A stretch of 64,000 nt of DNA from Gracilibacillus massiliensis. Its GTDB lineage: Bacteria > Bacillota > Bacilli > Bacillales > Amphibacillaceae. The position numbers were made by a program, and so were the translations under genes. Positions within the stretch are counted from its first letter, which is position 1. Each line of letters begins with the position of its first letter. A model generated the notes under the pieces. The model worked only from the letters and a program-made list of their open reading frames with translations, searched no databases and was not told where the DNA came from. Below, in pieces: positions 35,623 to 44,076 of this stretch. The DNA lies in assembly GCF_001458115.1 (NCBI RefSeq), contig NZ_CZRP01000013.1, positions 1,240,001 to 1,304,000 of the forward strand. The letters run 5' to 3'.

Positions 35623-36096
35623 ATGTATCGCAAAATAAATGACTTTATCAATGATTGGGATAATGCAGCCCAAGGAACTACAAAAGTTTTAGAATCACTG
35701 ACAAATGAAACATTAGATCAGGCAATTGTGGAAGGACACAATACTCTAGGATGGCTCGGATGGCATTTAGCCACTTCGCCTGCCTTTTTTGCTAGTATTG
35801 TAGGACTGGAAGTTAAAGCTTCAGATCCCAAACAAATCCCTGATAATGCCTCTACCATTGTAGAAGAATATAAAAAGATAGTGCATGATATCCGCACAGA
35901 GGCTCAGAATCAATTAACGGACGAAAAATTAAATGAAGAGATTGATAGCATGGGTATGACGACAACAAGGGGTGCAATGCTTCGGACTTTAATTGATCAT
36001 CAAACACACCACCGTGGTCAAATGACCGTATTATTGCGCCAAGCAGGTTTAACGGTTCCAGGTGTTATGGGGCCTACTAAAGAAGAGGGCAAATAA
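35623..36096 (+). CDS. DinB-family protein
   Basis: 157 residues from ATG 35623 (AGGAG 8 bases upstream). Four-helix DinB/YfiT-type fold with the metal ligands H48 (GWHLA), H126 and H130 (IDHQTHHRGQM), the triad that binds a divalent metal. Related enzymes are mycothiol- or bacillithiol-dependent transferases, so a bacillithiol S-transferase role is plausible in a Bacillaceae host. Cytosolic. TATAAT at 35591-35596 may be its -10. Confidence 0.85.
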   Translation: MYRKINDFINDWDNAAQGTTKVLESLTNETLDQAIVEGHNTLGWLGWHLATSPAFFASIVGLEVKASDPKQIPDNASTIVEEYKKIVHDIRTEAQNQLTDEKLNEEIDSMGMTTTRGAMLRTLIDHQTHHRGQMTVLLRQAGLTVPGVMGPTKEEGK

Positions 36097-36139
36097 TTTT
36101 TGCTTTTTATCTGCCAAAGACACCTTTTAAAAATACTTG

Positions 36140-36223
36140 TTTTGGGCGATATAATGATATATCTACCAAAAAGCGGATTCCATGCACTCTCTTTTGGGTG
36201 ATATACTAATTTATCGCCCAAAA
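36140..36223. repeat. Two related small palindromes (TTTTGGGCGATA type)
   Basis: Hairpin 1 (36140-36171) pairs TTTTGG-GCGATATA with TATATCTACCAAAA; hairpin 2 (36192-36223) pairs TTTTGGGTGATA with TTATCGCCCAAAA. Both are followed by AAGCGG or ACGAGC and AT-rich sequence. A third relative lies at 59359. They lie between dinB and the serC terminator and have no T run of their own, so they look like REP-like short palindromes. Confidence 0.65.
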
Positions 36224-36277
36224 CGAGCATTTATATCGCTTCCATTTGGTTGATAAAGTTAACTTGCGGACGATGAT

Positions 36278-36317
36278 ACAAAAGAAGCTGCCTAATATAA
36301 CAGGCAGCTTCTTTTGT
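36278..36317. terminator. Bidirectional terminator between dinB gene and serC
   Basis: ACAAAAGAAGCTGCCT and AGGCAGCTTCTTTTGT pair perfectly for 16 bases with an 8-base loop and carry A and T tracts on both sides, so it can end both convergent transcripts. Confidence 0.88.
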
Positions 36318-36318
36318 A

Positions 36319-37398
36319 TTATTTATGTTCGTTCTCAAATTTTTCCATAAAGCTAATTAAATCCTCTACACCTTCAATCGGCATTGCATTATAAATGCTT
36401 GCACGCATACCACCTACAGAGCGATGGCCTTTTAATGTCTCCAATCCTTCTGCTTGTGCTTGTTTAACAAAGTCACCATCTAAATCATGACCTGGAATAA
36501 TAAAAGGTATATTCATAATCGAACGGCTATCTTTCTGAACCGGAGAAGCATAGAAATCAGATTGTTCCACATAATCATAAAGCAATTCTGCCTTCTTTTC
36601 GTTACGTGCTTGAATCTCTTGTAAACCGCCTAATTCTTTGACCCATTCAAACACTAATTTCGCCATGTAAACCCCATAAGTTGGTGGTGTATTGTATAGG
36701 GAGCCACTTTCACTATGCGTTTGGTAATCTAACATAGTTGGGCATATGTCTGATGCATCTCCAATTAGATCATCGCGAACGATCACGACTGTTAAACCTG
36801 CAGGCCCGATATTTTTTTGTGCCCCTGCATAAATGACACCAAATTTAGATACATCGACCTCTTCAGATAAAATATTAGAAGACATGTCCGCAACTAATGG
36901 TACATCTCCTGTATTAGGGATGGCACGAAATGCTGTTCCTTCTATCGTATTATTGGTTGTAATATGCACATAATCAGCATCAGGACTAATCATGTTTACA
37001 TCTATATTTGGAATATATGTGAAATTTTCATCTTCTGAAGAAGCAATTTCCTTTACCTCGATAAATTTCTTAGCTTCCTTCATCGCCTTTTTCGACCATG
37101 AACCAGTGTTAACATAATCGGCCTTACCATTCTTCTTTAGGTTTAGCGGCACTGCCGCAAACTGTTGTGACGCACCACCTTGAACAAATAACACTTTGTA
37201 ATTATCTGGTATATTCATCAATTCGCGTAATAAGTTTTCAGCATCGGTAATGATCTCCGTGAACAAACCCGAGCGGTGACTTAGCTCCATAACCGACATA
37301 CCAGAATCCTTGTAATTCGGTAATTCTGCTTGTGCTTTTTCTAAAACTGCTAATGGAAGCATTGACGGACCTGCTGAGAAATTGTGTACTCGTTTCAT
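36319..37398 (-). CDS. serC: Phosphoserine aminotransferase
   Basis: 359 residues, full length. Starts [18 protein letters not shown], with [39 protein letters not shown] and the PLP lysine in [20 protein letters not shown]-terminal [21 protein letters not shown]. Transfers amino from glutamate to 3-phosphohydroxypyruvate in serine synthesis, and can serve in pyridoxal phosphate synthesis. Monocistronic. A long leader with a ZTP-type riboswitch precedes it, which is unusual for this gene in my experience. ATAGGAGTGTGG before the ATG. Confidence 0.95.
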   Translation of the reverse strand: MKRVHNFSAGPSMLPLAVLEKAQAELPNYKDSGMSVMELSHRSGLFTEIITDAENLLRELMNIPDNYKVLFVQGGASQQFAAVPLNLKKNGKADYVNTGSWSKKAMKEAKKFIEVKEIASSEDENFTYIPNIDVNMISPDADYVHITTNNTIEGTAFRAIPNTGDVPLVADMSSNILSEEVDVSKFGVIYAGAQKNIGPAGLTVVIVRDDLIGDASDICPTMLDYQTHSESGSLYNTPPTYGVYMAKLVFEWVKELGGLQEIQARNEKKAELLYDYVEQSDFYASPVQKDSRSIMNIPFIIPGHDLDGDFVKQAQAEGLETLKGHRSVGGMRASIYNAMPIEGVEDLISFMEKFENEHK

Positions 37399-37435
37399 CT
37401 AACCACACTCCTATTAATTTTTGTAAACAGAAAGA

Positions 37436-37456
37436 GGTAAGGACTATATCCTTACC
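37436..37456 (-). terminator. Hairpin after the ZTP riboswitch, possible attenuator
   Basis: GGTAAGGA pairs with TCCTTACC around TATAG, beginning 4 bases after the aptamer's last conserved bases, followed by TCTTTCTGTTT on the minus strand. The T run is imperfect, so it could be an attenuator or part of a translation switch. Confidence 0.6.
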
Positions 37457-37460
37457 TTTT

Positions 37461-37533
37461 GCCCAGGCGAGCGGCTATCGACACTATGTGCTCCCTTGCG
37501 GTTCGATCCGCACCTCGCCAGTTACACATAGTC
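37461..37533 (-). promoter_or_regulatory. ZTP (pfl motif) riboswitch upstream of serC
   Basis: Read on the minus strand: ACTATGTG and CACATAGT form P1; inside are TAACTGGCGA, a GGTGCGGATCGAACCGC hairpin and AAGGGAG; after P1 comes GTCGATAGC and then CCGCTCGCCTGGGC. The paired ACTGGCGA...GGGAG within P1 and the downstream CGCCTGGGC pseudoknot strand are the hallmarks of the pfl motif, which senses ZMP/ZTP. Established targets are purine and one-carbon genes; here the target is serC. Expression would rise when 10-formyl-THF is short. Confidence 0.85.
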
Positions 37534-37549
37534 GTTTAACTTTGTGAAA

Positions 37550-37578
37550 ATTATAACAAGATTCTAACAACATTTCAA
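37550..37578 (-). promoter_or_regulatory. serC promoter
   Basis: On the minus strand TTGAAA (37573-37578), 17 bases, TATAAT (37550-37555). It places the transcript start about 10 bases before the riboswitch P1 stem. Confidence 0.8.
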
Positions 37579-37762
37579 TCGAAATTACTGTAAAATTTTT
37601 ATTAAGGCATAACGCTAACTAAATAAGTTGCCATTTCGTAACAGATAGTAACCTCAAAGTATGGTAAAATGTCTAACGAAGCTATTCAATCACTAGAAGT
37701 TATATACTCCTATGAAACTTATCAGTGTATTACAGAGGATTAACTAAAGGAATGAGATAACA

Positions 37763-38473
37763 ATGGAAACTATTATTTTTGATGTCGACGATACATTATA
37801 TGATCAATTACAACCATTTCGTAATGCTGTTCATCAGCAATTAAACGCTTCATACAGTAAAAAACAAGTTGAATCATTATATCTAACGAGTAGAAAATAT
37901 AGTGATAATGTTTTTGAAAAACATATGAACGGGGAAATCACAGCGCTTGAATTGCAAACCTATCGAATTACGCAAGCGTGTAAGGACTTTGGTCTGAACT
38001 TATCCTATCAGGAAGCCGTGGCTTTTCAGGAAGCTTATTTACGCGAACAAAATCAAATTAGCCTGTTTTCAGAAATAGAAGTGCTACTAAATCATTTATC
38101 ATCCAATCATTACCAATTAGCGGTTTTGACTAACGGAGAAGTCGATCACCAGATGATGAAAGTAGATCAGCTTGGTATTACAAAGTGGATTCCAAAAGAA
38201 AATATTTTTGTTTCTGCAGGAGTTGGTCACTCTAAACCAAGCCATAAAGTTTTTGAACATTTAGAAGAAAAATTAAAGTTGAGCAAAGACAACACGATAT
38301 ATATCGGGGATTCTTTCGAAAATGATATTGTTGGTGCTAAACAGGTTGGCTGGAAAGCAATCTGGATGAATCATCGCTCCAGAGAAAAGCCAGACTCAAA
38401 TTACCAAGCCGATTATATCATTCAAAACCCCAATGATTTATTACCCATTTTTCATGTGATGGAGGAAGCATAA
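37763..38473 (+). CDS. HAD-family hydrolase
   Basis: 236 residues with all four HAD motifs: DVDDTLYDQ (motif I, nucleophile D7), TNGEVDHQ (II), K in SAGVGHSKPSHKVF (III) and GDSFENDIVGAKQVGWKAIW (IV). A helical cap insertion lies between motifs I and II, so it is a subfamily I phosphatase with small-molecule substrates. Substrate not told by sequence. Cytosolic. The PilZ gene starts right after its stop and is read from its 3' end, so they are one operon. Confidence 0.85.
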   Translation: METIIFDVDDTLYDQLQPFRNAVHQQLNASYSKKQVESLYLTSRKYSDNVFEKHMNGEITALELQTYRITQACKDFGLNLSYQEAVAFQEAYLREQNQISLFSEIEVLLNHLSSNHYQLAVLTNGEVDHQMMKVDQLGITKWIPKENIFVSAGVGHSKPSHKVFEHLEEKLKLSKDNTIYIGDSFENDIVGAKQVGWKAIWMNHRSREKPDSNYQADYIIQNPNDLLPIFHVMEEA

Positions 38474-38845
38474 ATGAGATACAAACGTGAAGAAGGATTT
38501 CGTTATGTGTTTAAAAAACCATTAGTTGGAACACTTCAAATTATAAAAGTAAATGAAAAAGAAGTTGAAAGCAATCCTGGTGAAGCTTTTTTTTACGACC
38601 TTAGCCCTGGTGGTGCTAAAATAGCAACAGAGTTTGATTTGCACTATAAAAAAAATGAAATTATCATCCAGCTTACTTTTGAGTTAGAGTCAGAACACGT
38701 AGTAAACGGAAATATCGTCTGGCAGGATGAAGATTACCATGATGGTTATTATTACGGAATCGAACTGTTGATTGAAGAAGAAAAATCAACAGAAATTATT
38801 GATGAATTAAAATCTTTTATACAAAAGGAAAAATCTAATAAGTGA
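38474..38845 (+). CDS. PilZ-domain c-di-GMP receptor protein
   Basis: 123 residues, start ATG directly after the HAD stop with ATGGAGGA 7 bases upstream. The signs of PilZ are YKREEGFRYVFKKP at the start (arginine-rich switch), FYDLSPGGAKIA (D-x-S-x-x-G) and NGNIVWQDEDYHDGYYYGIEL. PilZ proteins bind cyclic-di-GMP and pass the signal to motility or matrix targets. The first arginine pair is spaced R-X4-R rather than the common R-X3-R, so binding is not assured. Other c-di-GMP enzymes in this window are at 690, 2674 and 47093. Confidence 0.78.
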   Translation: MRYKREEGFRYVFKKPLVGTLQIIKVNEKEVESNPGEAFFYDLSPGGAKIATEFDLHYKKNEIIIQLTFELESEHVVNGNIVWQDEDYHDGYYYGIELLIEEEKSTEIIDELKSFIQKEKSNK

Positions 38846-38883
38846 TGTGTGAAGGTCATTTATCATACTTGGAGTGAAACGCT

Positions 38884-40041
38884 TTGGAATCAAGAAAAGT
38901 CTTAGGCATTTTATTTGCCGTTATGTTTTTAGTAATGGTCGGGTTTGGAATCATTATACCCGTCTTACCATTTTATGCAGAGGAGTTAGGGGCCTCTCCC
39001 TTAGCACTAGGTTTATTGATGGCCACCTATTCACTCATGCAATTTATTTTTTCCCCGATGTGGGGAAGAGTTTCAGATCGCATCGGAAGAAAGCCTGTTT
39101 TGATGATCGGTATCGCTGGATTAGCATTGTCGTTCTTCTTGCTAGCATTTGCGTCTCAATTATGGATGCTTTTTGCTGCTCGAATTATCGGCGGTTTTTT
39201 TTTTGCTGCTAATATGCCGACGGTTATGGCCTACGTTGCTGACATCACGAGTGAAGAAGATCGAGGAAAAGGAATGGGGATCATAGGAGCTGCAGTTGGT
39301 CTAGGCTTTATTTTTGGCCCAGCAATTGGTGGCGTGTTTTCTGAACAAAACCTTACGATTCCATTCTATTTAGCTGGTGCATCTTCCATAATCACTTTTT
39401 TATTAGTCACCTTTGCTTTGAAGGAATCACTACCTAATGCAAATGAATTAGTCGAGCAAAACAAACGGCCATCGATTTTACAGGCGTTTAAAGAACCAAC
39501 AGCAAATTTATTTATCCTACAGTGGTTTGTTTCGGTATCCTTAGCAGGGCTTGAGGCTACTTTTGCCTATTTTGCTTTTGATCGGGCCGGACTTGGAACC
39601 GTTGAGCTCGGTTATATATTTATGATAATGGGACTAGCTGGCGCCTTGGTTCAAGGTGGTCTTGTCGGAAGAATGACGAAAAAATGGGGCGAAGGAAATG
39701 TCATTCAAATTGGGATTATTGTTTCAGCAATTGGATTCGCTTTGATATTATTGGTAAACAACTTCCTTACCGCAGCTATCTTTTTAACCGTTTTCGGCTT
39801 AGGTAACGGCCTCATTCGCCCTAGTGTGTCCTCACTGCTAACAAGAAAAGCAAAATCAGGGTATGGCCAGACGACCGGATTACTATCTTCTTTTGATTCA
39901 CTCGGTCGAATTATCGGGCCTCCACTCGGTGGAATACTGTATGGCTTAGCCATTTATTTACCATATGTTGCAGGTATCCTTCTTTCTTTGCTAGCACTAG
40001 TTATTTATTATGTTTACACAAAGAAAGAACAAATCATATAA
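38884..40041 (+). CDS. MFS multidrug-type transporter
   Basis: 385 residues from TTG 38884 (GGAGTG 7 bases upstream), 12 helices. Loop 2-3 carries the MFS motif A as GRVSDRIGRKPVLMIG, and helix 5 has the motif C-like AAVGLGFIFGPAIGG typical of drug/H+ antiporters of the 12-TM DHA1 group. It probably exports drugs or metabolites with proton exchange at the cytoplasmic membrane. Substrate unknown. Follows the PilZ gene by 38 bases and may be in its transcript. Confidence 0.85.
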   Translation: MESRKVLGILFAVMFLVMVGFGIIIPVLPFYAEELGASPLALGLLMATYSLMQFIFSPMWGRVSDRIGRKPVLMIGIAGLALSFFLLAFASQLWMLFAARIIGGFFFAANMPTVMAYVADITSEEDRGKGMGIIGAAVGLGFIFGPAIGGVFSEQNLTIPFYLAGASSIITFLLVTFALKESLPNANELVEQNKRPSILQAFKEPTANLFILQWFVSVSLAGLEATFAYFAFDRAGLGTVELGYIFMIMGLAGALVQGGLVGRMTKKWGEGNVIQIGIIVSAIGFALILLVNNFLTAAIFLTVFGLGNGLIRPSVSSLLTRKAKSGYGQTTGLLSSFDSLGRIIGPPLGGILYGLAIYLPYVAGILLSLLALVIYYVYTKKEQII

Positions 40042-40042
40042 G

Positions 40043-40069
40043 AGCATGCCACACTTGGTGTGCTTTTTT
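40043..40069 (+). terminator. Terminator after the MFS gene
   Basis: AGCATGCCAC and GTGTGCT pair with a small bulge, followed by TTTTTT, two bases after the stop codon. Confidence 0.55.
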
Positions 40070-40125
40070 CTTTATTCCTAGTAAATTACTGTGTATAATC
40101 AGAATACAAAGAAGGAGGAATTTTC

Positions 40126-40527
40126 ATGTCGATACCGAAACCACTCGTACAACTTAATCAACTTTTTATATTAGTGACCGTATTATCAGGCTTACTAATA
40201 TCTCCATATATTTTGATATTGCCACTGACAATAGGCATTATAACCTTAGTGACTAAATCAAATCCTGTTATACTATTGGGCAAACGTTTTTTGAGAAAAC
40301 CAATGAAAAGTTACCGACAAGAGGACAAGCAACAGCAATTATTCAATCAATGGATTGCTACTATTTGTGTTGCTCTATCCATTCTCTTTTTCAGTATAAG
40401 CATTCACTGGGCAGCGTACCTCTTTGGCATCATGGTCATCCTTGCTTCTGGATTAGCATTAGCTGGATACTGCATCGGCTGCACAATCCGCTATCGTTTT
40501 ATCATGTGGAAACATAAAAAGGGATAG
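40126..40527 (+). CDS. DUF4395 membrane protein
   Basis: 133 residues, about four helices. The start MSIPKPLVQLNQLFILVTVLSGLL and the end GYCIGCTIRYRFIMW match the DUF4395 family (YPR-like small membrane proteins seen beside thioredoxin-like genes in other bacteria). A CXXC pair (Cys in GYCIGCTI) lies in the last helix and may be redox-active. The GAAGGAGG site is strong. Function of the family is not established. TATAAT at 40094 is a possible -10. Confidence 0.75.
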   Translation: MSIPKPLVQLNQLFILVTVLSGLLISPYILILPLTIGIITLVTKSNPVILLGKRFLRKPMKSYRQEDKQQQLFNQWIATICVALSILFFSISIHWAAYLFGIMVILASGLALAGYCIGCTIRYRFIMWKHKKG

Positions 40528-40646
40528 GCATAGTCTAAAAGCCAACAGTCTGTCCTCTTGTATCCAAGCTAATCTTTTGTATTTGTTAGAGTGCCATGGT
40601 ATTTTTAAACGGTAACATCGCAACCAACATTAAGGGGGTAATAAAT

Positions 40647-41105
40647 GTGAGTAAAAACATGCTTGGCTCAAATGTAATTACACAGGTGGCTATTATTGTA
40701 GAGGATATTGAAAGCGTTTCCGGAAATTATGCGGATTTTTTCGGACTTGAGAAACCTAACATTATTACGACAGATCCATATGAAAAGACTCAAGCACAAT
40801 ATCGTGGTAAGCCTACGGAAGCACGTGCTAAATTAGCGTTTTTTGATATGGGTTCATTACAATTAGAACTAATTGAACCAGACGAACATCCTAGTACATG
40901 GAGAAAACATTTAGAAGAGCATGGTGAAGGTGTTCACCATATTGCCTTCGTGGTCAAAGGAATGAATGAAGTGATCTCAAGACTAGAAACAAAAAACATG
41001 CCACTTATCCAAAAAGGCGAATATGAAGGTGGCAGATATGCTTATATGGACACCCAAGACCCTTTAAAAGTAATGATCGAACTCTTAGAAAATGGTGAAG
41101 ACTAA
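40647..41105 (+). CDS. VOC-family protein, methylmalonyl-CoA epimerase-like
   Basis: 152 residues from GTG 40647 (GGGGG 8 bases upstream); the ATG at 40596 has no ribosome site. Two vicinal-oxygen-chelate halves: ITQVAIIVEDIESVSGNYADFFGL and GVHHIAFVVKGMNEVISRLE. Ligands visible are H in HHIAF, E in LELIEP and E in MIELLE, while the first ligand position, usually His, is Gln (Q in ITQVAI). Layout and GRYAYMDTQDPLKVMIELLE resemble methylmalonyl-CoA epimerase and lactoylglutathione lyase relatives. Substrate not certain. No mutase genes are nearby. Confidence 0.72.
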   Translation: MSKNMLGSNVITQVAIIVEDIESVSGNYADFFGLEKPNIITTDPYEKTQAQYRGKPTEARAKLAFFDMGSLQLELIEPDEHPSTWRKHLEEHGEGVHHIAFVVKGMNEVISRLETKNMPLIQKGEYEGGRYAYMDTQDPLKVMIELLENGED

Positions 41106-41109
41106 CTTC

Positions 41110-41148
41110 AAAAGCTCATCTCTCCCAATCATGGGATGATGAGCTTTT
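41110..41148. terminator. Terminator overlapping the end of the ecsC-like gene
   Basis: AAAAGCTCATC and GATGAGCTTTT pair with a 17-base loop. It follows the VOC gene and also covers the stop codon of the convergent gene, so it may end both transcripts. Confidence 0.75.
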
Positions 41149-41863
41149 CTTCGTTACTGTCATATATTCTTGTTCGATAGGCATTTTTAGCCGTTTCCCC
41201 TAATTGGTCTAGCAGATTATAATTTGCATAAGCTCCAACAATTGCACCAAGTCCTGGGATCATTTGAAATAGTTTTATTAAATCAATGTAGTCGCGATAC
41301 TCTTGTTGAAATTCTCGCCAATCCATATCTGTCAAGCGTGTTTTCTCCTCTGCCCAATGCTTAATAAAATAAAAGGTTTCCCTGCGTTTATCATCATTTG
41401 AAAAGGCAAGCTGGAATACATGTAATAAAAATAACCTTTCGTCATACTTTTTCGTATCGAAGCCATAAATACTTGCTACCTCAAATAGGAATTTCATTTT
41501 AATCGATAATAATAATGGAAAATCGGCCAATCCTAAAAAGATTCCGCCAGCCCCCGTTCCCGCGCCTTCAATCGTTGCTGTTTTGCGATAACTTTCAAGC
41601 TTTTGTTGTACGATCTTCTCTTTTTCCTCTAAGTTCATTCCAACTGTTTGGTTTTTCTTCGTAGTAAAATCAGAACCAACTAAAGTTGTTTTCACCATAT
41701 GTTTAATCGCTTCTGTTACTATTTCATGTGCTTTTTCAGGAACGTAACTATTTATTTTATTTTGCACATTTTTTGATAGCTGCTGAAATGGGCTTTTTTT
41801 CTTTAAGATGTTTCGTTCCCAATTCAGCATCTCCTGGTATGCTTGTTGTTCATATTGATTCAT
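41129..41863 (-). CDS. EcsC-family protein
   Basis: 244 residues. The EcsC domain is recognised from YEQQAYQEMLNWERNILKKKSPF, GAGTGAGGIFLGLADFPLLLSIKMKFLFEVASIYGFDTKKYDER, and QMIPGLGAIVGAYANYNLLDQLGETAKNAYR. It has one or two hydrophobic glycine-rich segments and is probably membrane-associated. EcsC is the third gene of the ecsABC locus in Bacillus subtilis, but here no ecsAB is beside it. Function of stand-alone copies is not known. GGGAGA precedes the ATG. Confidence 0.82.
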   Translation of the reverse strand: MNQYEQQAYQEMLNWERNILKKKSPFQQLSKNVQNKINSYVPEKAHEIVTEAIKHMVKTTLVGSDFTTKKNQTVGMNLEEKEKIVQQKLESYRKTATIEGAGTGAGGIFLGLADFPLLLSIKMKFLFEVASIYGFDTKKYDERLFLLHVFQLAFSNDDKRRETFYFIKHWAEEKTRLTDMDWREFQQEYRDYIDLIKLFQMIPGLGAIVGAYANYNLLDQLGETAKNAYRTRIYDSNEEKLIIP

Positions 41864-41932
41864 CGTATATCTCCCTCACAAGTCATTTAATGTTAATACG
41901 AATGTATACCACAAAAAGTTTCATTAAAGTTC

Positions 41933-41956
41933 TTGACTCTTACGTTACGTTATACT
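41933..41956 (+). promoter_or_regulatory. Possible MerR-type operator-promoter
   Basis: TTGACTCTTACGTTACGTTA runs into TATACT, the layout of auto-regulated MerR/Mta promoters with an ACGTTACGT centre. Spacing TTGACT to TATACT is only 12 bases, so the functional -10 may lie further right. Tentative. Confidence 0.4.
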
Positions 41957-41983
41957 TTAGTCTAGATACGAGGAGGAAAACAG

Positions 41984-42709
41984 ATGAAGATAAAAGAGGT
42001 TGCAACTATCAGTGGTGTAAGTGTGCGCACCTTACATCATTATGATGAAATTGGACTTTTATCACCGAAAAAGTCCAGTGATTCAGGCTATCGCATCTAT
42101 ACCGATCATGATCTATCCACTCTTCAACAAATATTATTTTTTCGAGCACTGGATTTTCCATTGAAGAAAATTAAAGAAATTATGTCTGACTCTCATTATA
42201 ACCAATTAGAGGCGTTAGAAATGCAAGAAAAACTATTATTAAAGCAGCGACAGAAATTGGATGAGATGCTCGAAACCATTCAAAAAACGATACAAAATGA
42301 GAAAGGAGTTTATCAAATGAGTAATAATGAAAAATTCAAGGGCTTTGATTTTAGCCACAATCCTTATGAAAAAGAAGCCAGACAACGCTGGGGGGATCAA
42401 AAAGTGGATGAGGCTAAACAAAACGCTGGTAATATGACTCCAGGTCTTCAAGAGGAAATGAATCAAATTTACCGTGATTTGGCTGAGATACGTGATATCG
42501 ATCCAAAGTCTGATCAAGCACAAACTGCTATTCAAAAATGGTATGAATTTCTGAATCAACATTTTACAACCTATTCTCCTGAAAGCTTTCAAGGTTTAGG
42601 GATGATGTATGTGCAAGACGATCGTTTTACGAAGAACATTGATCAATTCGGAGAAGGATTAGCCTCGTTCATGAGTGCAGCGATGTTTGAATTTGGCAAA
42701 AATCATTAA
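41984..42709 (+). CDS. MerR-family regulator with TipA-type effector domain
   Basis: 241 residues: N-terminal MerR winged helix (MKIKEVATISGVSVRTLHHYDEIGLL, SDSGYRIYTDHDL), a coiled-coil (about 80-108), then a TipAS-like antibiotic-recognition domain from about 110 (HNPYEKEARQRWGDQKVDEA, MTPGLQEEMNQIYRDLAEI, WYEFLNQHFTTYSPESFQGLGMMYVQDDRFTKNIDQFGEGLASFM). Regulators of this build (TipAL, Mta) bind drugs and activate exporter genes. It probably controls itself. The alcohol dehydrogenase follows behind a terminator, and no drug exporter gene is in the same operon. Confidence 0.85.
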   Translation: MKIKEVATISGVSVRTLHHYDEIGLLSPKKSSDSGYRIYTDHDLSTLQQILFFRALDFPLKKIKEIMSDSHYNQLEALEMQEKLLLKQRQKLDEMLETIQKTIQNEKGVYQMSNNEKFKGFDFSHNPYEKEARQRWGDQKVDEAKQNAGNMTPGLQEEMNQIYRDLAEIRDIDPKSDQAQTAIQKWYEFLNQHFTTYSPESFQGLGMMYVQDDRFTKNIDQFGEGLASFMSAAMFEFGKNH

Positions 42710-42741
42710 TTTGTTGCACAGTTTATTCCTTTTACACTAAT

Positions 42742-42776
42742 CCCAAACGATTATTCGAATAATCGTTTGGGTTTTT
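42742..42776 (+). terminator. Terminator of the merR-type gene
   Basis: CCCAAACGATTATT and AATAATCGTTTGGG are a perfect 14-bp stem with a 3-base loop and a T run. Confidence 0.9.
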
Positions 42777-42851
42777 ATTATGACATCCCTTTGTATAACA
42801 AACCATACTAATGGCAGAATAAGATAAAAATGTTAAAAGGAAGTGAATGTC

Positions 42852-43985
42852 GTGAAGGCTGTTACTTATCAAGGAAAACATGCGATTGCCGTAAATAAAG
42901 TAGTTTTTCCCTCTATTCAAGACCCAGAAGATATTATTGTTAAGATTACTTCTACTGCCATTTGCGGGTCAGACTTACACCTGTATCAAGGTAACTTTCC
43001 ATTGCCAATCGGTTATCAAATTGGTCATGAACCAATGGGCATTGTCGAAGAAGTTGGGCCAAGTGTAACAAAATTAAAGAAAGGGGATCGGGTAGTTATC
43101 CCCTTTACAATGGCGTGCGGTAAATGCCCGTATTGCGATAATCACCATGAGAGCCAATGTGATAACGCCAATCCTCATTATGATTCTGGTGGATATTTAG
43201 GTTATTCAGAAAAGTTCGGAAACTATCCAGGAGGGCAAGCAGAATACCTGCGAGTTCCTTTTGGTAATTATACACCTTTTCTCATTCCACAAGATTGTGA
43301 ACTAGACGATAGCTCTCTTTTGTTTCTTTCAGATGTGCTCCCAACTGCCTACTGGAGTGTCACGAATGCAGAAGTAAAAGAAGGCGATACCGTTATTGTT
43401 TTAGGCTGTGGACCGGTTGGTTTGATGGCGCAACAGTTTGCATGGAATCAAGGTGCTGAACGTGTGATTGCAGTAGATTACATTGACTATCGACTAGAAC
43501 ACGCAAAAAAAATCAATAAAACAGAAACGTATGACTTCACCAAACATGATGATATTGGTGAATATCTTAAAGAAATAACGAAAGGTGGAGCAGATGTTGT
43601 GATTGATTGTGTCGGAATGGACGGTAAAAAATCACCTCTGGAATTTATTGAACAGAAACTAAAATTACAAGGTGGTACATTAGGTCCTATTCAAATAGCA
43701 ACAAAAGCAGTAAAAAAATGTGGAACCGTACAAATAACTGGCGTATATGGCGGCAATTATAATCTGTTTCCGCTTGGAGCCTTTTTCTCAAGAAATATTC
43801 AATTAAAAACGGGACAGGCTCATGCCCGTACTTATATGCAGCCCTTGTATCAACAAATCGTTAATAACGAAATAGATCCAACTCAGATTATTACCCATCA
43901 ACTTCCACTTGAGAAAGCTGCACATGGTTATGATATATTTAATCGAAAAGAGGACAATTGTATTAAGGTGATTTTACAACCCTAA
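42852..43985 (+). CDS. Zinc-dependent alcohol dehydrogenase
   Basis: 377 residues from GTG 42852 (AAAAGGAA about 9 bases upstream). Medium-chain dehydrogenase with catalytic zinc ligands in TAICGSDLHLYQG and GHEPMGIVEEVG, structural zinc cysteines in CGKCPYCDNHHESQC, and the nucleotide loop VLGCGPVGLMAQQFA followed by VDYID (acidic, NAD). The pattern is that of glutathione-independent formaldehyde dehydrogenase-like threonine/sugar alcohol dehydrogenases. Substrate not resolved. Monocistronic. Confidence 0.85.
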   Translation: MKAVTYQGKHAIAVNKVVFPSIQDPEDIIVKITSTAICGSDLHLYQGNFPLPIGYQIGHEPMGIVEEVGPSVTKLKKGDRVVIPFTMACGKCPYCDNHHESQCDNANPHYDSGGYLGYSEKFGNYPGGQAEYLRVPFGNYTPFLIPQDCELDDSSLLFLSDVLPTAYWSVTNAEVKEGDTVIVLGCGPVGLMAQQFAWNQGAERVIAVDYIDYRLEHAKKINKTETYDFTKHDDIGEYLKEITKGGADVVIDCVGMDGKKSPLEFIEQKLKLQGGTLGPIQIATKAVKKCGTVQITGVYGGNYNLFPLGAFFSRNIQLKTGQAHARTYMQPLYQQIVNNEIDPTQIITHQLPLEKAAHGYDIFNRKEDNCIKVILQP

Positions 43986-44076
43986 TTTTCATTTTTGTGT
44001 ATCTATGCTAATTATATGTATCAATGCTTACATCCCGGGAAAAATAGGATCATTATTTCGGTCGGGAGTGAGTACA

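Noticed and set aside
41933-41956. Standard sigma-A promoter before the MerR gene
   Set aside because: TTGACT to TATACT spacing is 12 bases, too short; kept only as a possible operator.
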